Below the pieces are notes generated by a model. That model had not been told where the DNA came from. It was given only the letters and a program-made list of their open reading frames with translations, and made no database searches. DNA of 7,957 nt from assembly GCA_022563275.1 (NCBI GenBank), contig JADFNR010000144.1, positions 1 to 7,957 on the forward strand, in the 5' to 3' direction. This stretch comes from Chloroflexota bacterium (GTDB taxonomy: Bacteria > Chloroflexota > Dehalococcoidia > UBA3495). Below are positions 4,150 to 7,957 of this stretch, one piece after another (the first letter of the stretch is position 1; every line of letters starts with the position of its first letter). A program made the translations under genes and the position numbers.

Positions 4150-4995
4150 ATGTTTGACGAAGGACCCACCCTGGGACCAGCTTTGAATACCAGAAGAGCC
4201 GGCGCTCAATTCGCCGTGGCAACTCTGTTGCTGATGTCCGTCCTGTGGCTGATCGCGTCCCCGGCGTACGCCCATGACGGACCGCACAACATCGACTGCG
4301 GCGGGCCTGAAATCATCATCGAAGGCGGCCAACCGCCGGCCTTTACTCTCCCCGCCCAGAGTGATGAGACCCTCGAGGTTGACCCCCAAGCCGTTCTCAC
4401 CATCCGCGGCATCGCCATGCCGGCGGACGCCTCCTTGCACTGGGGAGTCCAAGGGCTGGGCACGGAACTTGCCGGCAAGGACCTGCAGTTCACCTCGGGG
4501 GTGACCACGATAAACGTGGCGGACTTCTCTACCCACGCCCGGGGCATCTTCGAGATTGAAGGCACTCTGTTCAGCGGACCAATCGAACTCTGCACCATAC
4601 CGTTCAAGTTGAATATCAGCGGTTTTGGCGGCACCACGGCCCTCGTCGCCACTGGCGTCTCGGTGGTTGCCGGAGCCGGAGCTCTGGCCGGCGCCCCGCT
4701 GGCGGCCAACGGACTTAACGCCAAGCTGAAAGCCAAGGTCCAGGTTGCCCGGCGCAGGCCCCGGGGATGGCGCCGGTGGGTGCCGGTCCCGGCCTGGAAA
4801 CGCTCCATCTTCAGCACTTTGGTGGGCGCCGTCACGGGACTGGGGCTGGCCGTTCTGATGCAACAGGCCGGAATCAACCCCCTTTCGCTGGCCAGCGCCG
4901 TCTGGGGACTGGCGCTGGGCGGCGGCGTCAGTTTCGGAGTCGGTTATTCCCTTGGCGTGGTCAAGACTCTCCTGAAACCGCCTGTAGAGGACTGA
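4150..4995 (+). CDS. exported-domain membrane protein, unknown
   Basis: The 281-residue protein starts with a signal peptide: Arg15-Arg16, a hydrophobic core at about 20-38 and Ala-Tyr-Ala41 just before His42. The probable mature start is HDGPHNIDCG, bringing His42, His46 and Cys50 together. An extracytoplasmic beta-rich domain follows (about 50-157), with Cys148 a possible disulphide partner of Cys50. A helix at about 161-183, a very basic cytoplasmic loop (192-218, rich in Lys/Arg with two Trp) and two Gly-rich helices (about 220-238 and 246-271) complete it. The inside-positive loop supports an N-out topology after cleavage. I recognise no family. The HDGPH start faintly recalls exported metal-binding proteins such as CopC-like domains, but conserved ligands cannot be assigned. 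It is preceded by a near-leaderless promoter candidate and followed by a terminator, so it is probably a single-gene unit. Confidence 0.85.
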   Translation: MFDEGPTLGPALNTRRAGAQFAVATLLLMSVLWLIASPAYAHDGPHNIDCGGPEIIIEGGQPPAFTLPAQSDETLEVDPQAVLTIRGIAMPADASLHWGVQGLGTELAGKDLQFTSGVTTINVADFSTHARGIFEIEGTLFSGPIELCTIPFKLNISGFGGTTALVATGVSVVAGAGALAGAPLAANGLNAKLKAKVQVARRRPRGWRRWVPVPAWKRSIFSTLVGAVTGLGLAVLMQQAGINPLSLASAVWGLALGGGVSFGVGYSLGVVKTLLKPPVED

Positions 4996-5055
4996 CCCAG
5001 CTTCCCGAAACCCAACGGACCAATGGCCCAACGCGGCGGCGCGATGTACAATTGC

Positions 5056-5105
5056 CGGGCGGTTAGAACGGGTGGACCGGGCGACCGGACTTCCGCCCGC
5101 CTTTT
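5056..5105 (+). terminator. GC-rich terminator after the 4150 gene
   Basis: CCGCCCG (5093-5099) can pair with CGGGCGG (5056-5062), or its CGCCCG part with the nearer CGGGCG (5078-5083, ten-base loop). CCTTTT follows at 5100-5105. Either form is a reasonable rightward terminator separating the membrane-protein gene from the VOC gene. Confidence 0.5.
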
Positions 5106-5134
5106 GGTAATCGACAGCCGTTTAGGGAGGAGCC

Positions 5135-5590
5135 ATGGCCAACCGGATCAAGCACATAGCGCTGCACACAGAGAACCCTGCTGAAACCGCCGAGTGGTAC
5201 AAAACCGTCTTCGGCCTGGACGAACTCCGCCGCACGCCCGCCGACACCGGCGCGGACGGGGTATGGCTAACCGACGGCTACATCTATTTCGCCGTCCTCA
5301 AGATGGGTTCCGACGAAGCCCCCAATCTTGGCGAAGGACCATCCACCGTGAAGGGCATCCACCACATCGGCTTCTACGTCGATGACCTGGACGAAGCCGT
5401 CGCAACCGTGGAGGAAAATGGCGGGACCGAGTGTCCCGGCAGCAGCAAGGTCAACCGGAAGTACAAGGGGCCGGACGGGCTCATGATCGATCTGCGGTTC
5501 CGGGGCTGGGACGAGCAGATACGGGCCCGGACCACCCTCTACGAGCTTAAGGAAGCGGCGCCCGCAAAGACCGCCAGCGCCGCCGACTAG
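5135..5590 (+). CDS. VOC-superfamily (glyoxalase/dioxygenase-like) protein
   Basis: The 151-residue protein has the paired beta-alpha-beta-beta-beta modules of the vicinal oxygen chelate superfamily. Module 1 begins RIKHIALHTENPAETAEWYK with VFGL (25-28), the hallmark helix end; module 2 begins GIHHIGFYVDDLDEAV and ends in GPDGLMIDLR. By family pattern the metal ligands would be His7, His77 and an acidic residue at Asp119, where Glu is more usual; the module-1 acidic or Tyr ligand is uncertain. Members bind a divalent metal and act on bidentate oxygen substrates (isomerases, epimerases, ring-cleavage dioxygenases), and this sequence does not say which. The ATG has GGAGG four bases upstream (5126-5130). 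A maleate-isomerase-like gene follows 58 bases later, suggesting a shared catabolic role. Confidence 0.88.
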   Translation: MANRIKHIALHTENPAETAEWYKTVFGLDELRRTPADTGADGVWLTDGYIYFAVLKMGSDEAPNLGEGPSTVKGIHHIGFYVDDLDEAVATVEENGGTECPGSSKVNRKYKGPDGLMIDLRFRGWDEQIRARTTLYELKEAAPAKTASAAD

Positions 5591-5597
5591 GGCCTTC

Positions 5598-5621
5598 GGG
5601 GAGGTTCCCCTTTTAACCTCC
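5598..5621 (+). promoter_or_regulatory. two mutually exclusive hairpins between the VOC and isomerase genes
   Basis: GGGGA (5598-5602) pairs with TCCCC (5606-5610) and is followed by TTTT, a short terminator-like hairpin. GGAGGTT (5600-5606) can instead pair with AACCTCC (5615-5621). The two helices share bases and cannot coexist, the usual geometry of an attenuator or processing site. Stems are short, so a regulatory role is only a suggestion. Confidence 0.3.
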
Positions 5622-5648
5622 GGCAAACCCATGCGGGAGAAGTCAAAC

Positions 5649-6464
5649 ATGCCTGTAACCAAGCGCATAGCAGCGTTGGTTCCCGCCACCAACCCCGTGG
5701 TGGAACCCGACTTCTACCGGGTGCTGCCTCCCGAGATAACCGTGCACTTCGAGCGGATGTTCAACGGAGATTGGGGCAATCAACCCAGATCAACTGAAAA
5801 CACCGGCCACCACATCGGCATCTCCAGCGAAGAAGCGGCAACCGTGGACACCGCGCTGTTCGGGTTTGACGCCGATAAGATGAACGAAGATGTCAGCCGG
5901 GGCGCCCGCTCACTCTCCAACATCAAACCCGACATCCTGGTCTACGCCTGCACCTCGGGCACCTATCACAAAGGCTACCTGCAGTTCGACCAAGAGATGT
6001 CGGACAAGATGCAGTTGGCCAGCGGGGTGCCGTCCATCACCGCCGTGGGGGCCTGCATCGAGGCGTTCAGATTCATGGGTTCCAGGCGGCTAAGCATCGC
6101 CGGGCCCTACCGGCATTTCCACCTGCGCCACCGTCTCAAGCCACTGCTTGAAGAGGCTGGGTTCGAGGTGCTGAGCGCCGACGGCGAACCGTGGATGCAG
6201 GACTCGATGAACCCCCTGGAGATCGAGGAAGAAACGGTCCAGACCATCATCGACTTCGTGCCAACGGTGGTGAAGGATGAAGCCGACACCATCTTCCTGC
6301 CGGGCACGGCCTGGCGGGGCCTGGACGCGGTGGAGCCCCTGGAGCAGAGATTAGGCAAGACCGTGATCTCAGTGAACCAGGCCACCATCTGGTTGGCCCT
6401 GCGCCGCGTCGGCTGGACCGAACCCATCCAGGGTTTCGGCAGCCTTTTGCGGAAATTGGCCTAG
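5649..6464 (+). CDS. maleate isomerase-like Asp/Glu racemase superfamily protein
   Basis: From the ATG at 5649, which has GGGAG nine bases upstream (5635-5639), the protein has 271 residues. An ATG 18 bases earlier lacks a ribosome site and adds a non-family extension. The N-terminus KRIAALVPATNPVVEPDFYR matches the first strand and Pro-x-x-Asn-x-x-x-Glu-Pro motif of maleate isomerase and arylmalonate decarboxylase relatives. VYACTSGT carries the first catalytic Cys (residue 101). In the second half, where most relatives have Ser-Cys-Thr, this protein reads Leu-Pro-Gly-Thr (Gly219), so the second Cys is missing, followed by family-typical LGKTVISVNQATIWLALRRVG. Two-Cys chemistry of racemases and maleate isomerase is therefore doubtful; a one-Cys or different reaction is likelier. 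Cytoplasmic. It lies 58 bases behind the VOC gene and is likely co-transcribed. Confidence 0.85.
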   Translation: MPVTKRIAALVPATNPVVEPDFYRVLPPEITVHFERMFNGDWGNQPRSTENTGHHIGISSEEAATVDTALFGFDADKMNEDVSRGARSLSNIKPDILVYACTSGTYHKGYLQFDQEMSDKMQLASGVPSITAVGACIEAFRFMGSRRLSIAGPYRHFHLRHRLKPLLEEAGFEVLSADGEPWMQDSMNPLEIEEETVQTIIDFVPTVVKDEADTIFLPGTAWRGLDAVEPLEQRLGKTVISVNQATIWLALRRVGWTEPIQGFGSLLRKLA

Positions 6465-6787
6465 AGTCGAACTCGGCCTGAAACATGGGCTGGCGGTGCT
6501 GGTGGTGATTAGTTGGTCAGGGACTCCGCGGACGTCTGGGCCGGGCCTTCTGACCAAAGAGTTGGATAGCAAATTTACAAGGATTGGGCACTATGGTGCC
6601 TGGTGAGGCAGTCGCTGATTCGGCTCTTCAATGTGACCGGGTTAAACGGTTTTGTCAGGAAGTCCTTGGGTAGAACTGGATGGCGGGACCATAGAGGCGA
6701 TCAGCGAGGAATGGCTTGAGCCAATTAACTATGGTAATCATCCATTGTGATAAATCAATAATATTAAGGCGTATTGGCTTGTGGTTC
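6465..6787. other. spacer between convergent genes
   Basis: No gene is visible. TTGGTCAG (6513-6520) and CTGACCAA (6550-6557) form an eight-pair helix around a GC-rich loop, without a U-tract. TGACCG (6634-6639) with CGGT and GTCA (6647-6657) enclosing a TTT run is a weak rightward terminator. From 6720 to 6780 the DNA turns strongly AT-rich, framed by AGCCAAT (6719-6725) and ATTGGCT (6773-6779). This part may include the terminator of the leftward flavoprotein gene, but no classical hairpin-U-tract is seen for it. Confidence 0.5.
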
Positions 6788-7957
6788 TCACCGACCGCTC
6801 AAGTAATCCCGGATCATTAGAGCCGCAGTGGTTCCCTCGCCCGCCGCCGAAGCTACCTGCTTGGTGCTGCCGACGCGACTATCACCCGCGGCGAACACGC
6901 CAGGCACGTTGGTCTCTAGCGTCCGGCTCGTCTTGATATAGCCCCTATCGTCCAGGTCAACGACGTCCTTCAGGAAGGCAGTATTAGGAGTGAGGCCGAT
7001 AAATAAGAACGCCCCCGCGGCCTCTAGGTCCCAGGTCCTGTCCGTACGCTGGTCCTTGAGCGTTACCGAGTCCAGCCGGTCTTTGCCATTGAACTCGACC
7101 ACTGTGGTGTTATTTAGGACCTCGATCTTCGGGTCGCCCTGGGCCCGCTCGACCAGCACCGGGCTCGCTGTGAGATCGTTGCCCTGGTTCAGGATCGTGA
7201 CTTTGTCGGCGAACTTGGTGAGGAAGATGCCCTCCTGCACGCCGCTGTTCCCACCGCCTACTACCACCACTTGTTTGCCGGTGTAGAAGGGGCCGTCGCA
7301 CGTGGCGCAGAAGTGGACGCCAGAGCCGATGAACCGCTCCTCTCCAGGGACATCCAGCCGACGGTAGGTCGAACCCACGGTCAGGAGCAGCGCCTTGGAG
7401 TAGTACCGGCCTCCCATCGACGTTCGGACCAGGCTATATCCGTTGGGGTCCAGGCCGATGGATGTGACCTCCTGAGCCACCACCGCTTCCGCGCCGAATC
7501 TCCGGGTTTGGCGCGCAAGTCGGTCGGCGAACTCGGCGCCATCGATTCCCTCAGGAAAGCCGGGAACGTTATCCAACTTTTCGGTGATGCTCGCCTGCCC
7601 GCCTAGCGCACCTCGGTCGACCACTAGTGTGGAGACGTCCTCCCGCGCCAGGTACAGGGCAGCAGTGAGTCCGGCCGGCCCCCCTCCTACTACGATGGCG
7701 TCATAGAACGTGCTCTGGGCCTGGACGTTGAGGCCCAGTTTAGCAGCCAACTCTTGCGGGCCCGGGTTAATCATGTGAGTCCCGTCGGAATACAGGACCG
7801 TAGGGATAGTCCGACCCCCGTTTTGCAGCGCAATAAGCTGCTCCACTGCCTCAGGCCGCTCATCGATATCGATATTTTCGTAGGCCACCCGCTGCTCCCC
7901 AAGAAACTTCTTGAGCGATTTGCAGTAGGGTCACCAAGCAGCGCCGTACACCTTCAA
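6788..7957 (-). CDS. putative selenocysteine glutaredoxin (mycoredoxin-like)-thioredoxin reductase fusion, in-frame UGA
   Basis: Numbering from the window edge (7957, TTG, a possible start), 389 codons run to TGA at 6788-6790. Residues 1-76 form a mycoredoxin/glutaredoxin domain: LKVYGAAW, then UGA at codon 9, then PYC (Cys12), helix KSLKKFLGEQ, NIDIDERPEA, cis-Pro RTIPTV (49-54) and SDGTHMINP. Codon 9 replaces the attacking Cys of CPYC, so Sec is likely. Residues from about 85 form a low-molecular-weight thioredoxin reductase: FAD motif GGGPAG (91-96), redox CATCDG (Cys217, Cys220), nucleotide motif GGGNSG (234-239) and FAD motif AAGDS. The HRRxxxR NADPH motif is absent (ILNQGNDLTAS instead). 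Electrons would pass NAD(P)H-FAD-CATC-Sec/Cys in one cytoplasmic chain. The alternative GTG at 7888 would cut the domain after its catalytic motif. A nonsense mutation or sequencing error remains possible, and the real start may lie beyond the edge. Confidence 0.85.
7892..7925 (-). promoter_or_regulatory. SECIS-like stem-loop downstream of the UGA
   Basis: Counting U of UGA as 1, CUGC (9-12) pairs with GCAG (39-42) and CUCAAG (19-24) with CUUGGG (31-36, one G-U pair). They enclose the six-base loop AAGUUU (25-30) and an asymmetric internal loop with an unpaired U16. Bacterial SECIS elements need a small apical loop with G or GU near its start, roughly 16-37 bases after UGA, and the E. coli fdhF element has a bulged U near 17. 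The helix fits these published traits by eye; energy was not computed. Confidence 0.6.
7931..7933 (-). other. in-frame UGA, predicted selenocysteine codon
   Basis: The minus-strand TGA stands in the frame of the flavoprotein gene, between Trp and Pro-Tyr-Cys. In glutaredoxins and mycoredoxins this is the N-terminal, nucleophilic cysteine. Flanking codons on both sides encode family-typical sequence, so the frame is intact. Elsewhere in the window TGA acts as a true stop, which excludes a general reassignment. Confidence 0.75.

Noticed and set aside
4144..5031. Long minus-strand open frames opposite the 4150-4995 gene
   Set aside because: Low-complexity Gly/Arg/Ser-rich translations typical of antisense frames in GC-rich DNA; the plus strand has a signal peptide and helices.
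5631..5648. Earlier ATG (5631) as start of the isomerase-like gene
   Set aside because: GGGAG at 5635-5639 is nine bases before the ATG at 5649, and the family N-terminus begins there; the first ATG has no ribosome site.
6788..7888. Flavoprotein gene starting at the GTG at 7888
   Set aside because: This start leaves half a glutaredoxin fold without its redox motif, has no ribosome site, and ignores the perfectly continuing frame upstream of the TGA.
7931..7933. TGA reassigned to Cys or Trp throughout the genome
   Set aside because: TGA is the natural stop of the pilin, the 773-970 protein, paralogue 1, the 4150 protein and the flavoprotein itself, so only this one position is read through.

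Overview
The window (about 57% GC by eye) comes from a bacterial chromosome using the standard code: TGA ends the pilin, the 4150-4995 membrane protein and several other genes. The small lipoproteins, a class III-type prepilin, SD-led and near-leaderless genes, a VOC/maleate-isomerase-like pair and a mycoredoxin-type redox domain would fit an uncultured marine Chloroflexota (SAR202/Dehalococcoidia-like) or a similar GC-rich lineage. That placement is inference only.

Layout. Bases 1-24 are the 3' end of a tRNA gene. A lipoprotein follows on the plus strand (116-586). A minus-strand group runs 1758->773: a three-helix membrane protein, an antibiotic-biosynthesis-monooxygenase (ABM) fold protein and a 65-aa single-helix protein. 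Bases 1904-2079 hold three strong inverted repeats, two with plus-strand U-tracts, and no clear gene. A second minus-strand pair (2995->2160) encodes a repeat-containing secreted or anchored protein and a type IV pilin-like protein. Bases 3234-3320 carry a tRNA T-arm-like sequence and a 13-bp repeat, both echoing the left end. Then come two tandem, ungapped paralogues of about 80 aa (3471-3713, 3789-4043), the first behind a strong ribosome site and a 27-codon leader frame. A secreted-domain/three-helix membrane protein (4150-4995), a VOC protein (5135-5590) and an Asp/Glu racemase-superfamily protein (5649-6464) complete the plus-strand genes.

The most important gene is at the right edge on the minus strand (7957->6788). 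Conventional calling starts it at a GTG at 7888 and yields a thioredoxin reductase with a strange N-terminal tail. Reading upstream through one in-frame TGA (7933-7931) completes a mycoredoxin/glutaredoxin domain. The TGA sits exactly where the attacking cysteine of the CPYC motif belongs, giving Trp-UGA-Pro-Tyr-Cys. A SECIS-like hairpin with GU in its apical loop lies at the bacterial distance behind it. The simplest reading is a selenocysteine-containing glutaredoxin fused to its own flavoprotein reductase: NAD(P)H -> FAD -> CATC -> Sec/Cys centre in one chain.

The other genes do not form one obvious pathway. The VOC and isomerase-like genes are likely co-transcribed in small-molecule catabolism, and the pilin pair belongs to a surface or secretion apparatus.
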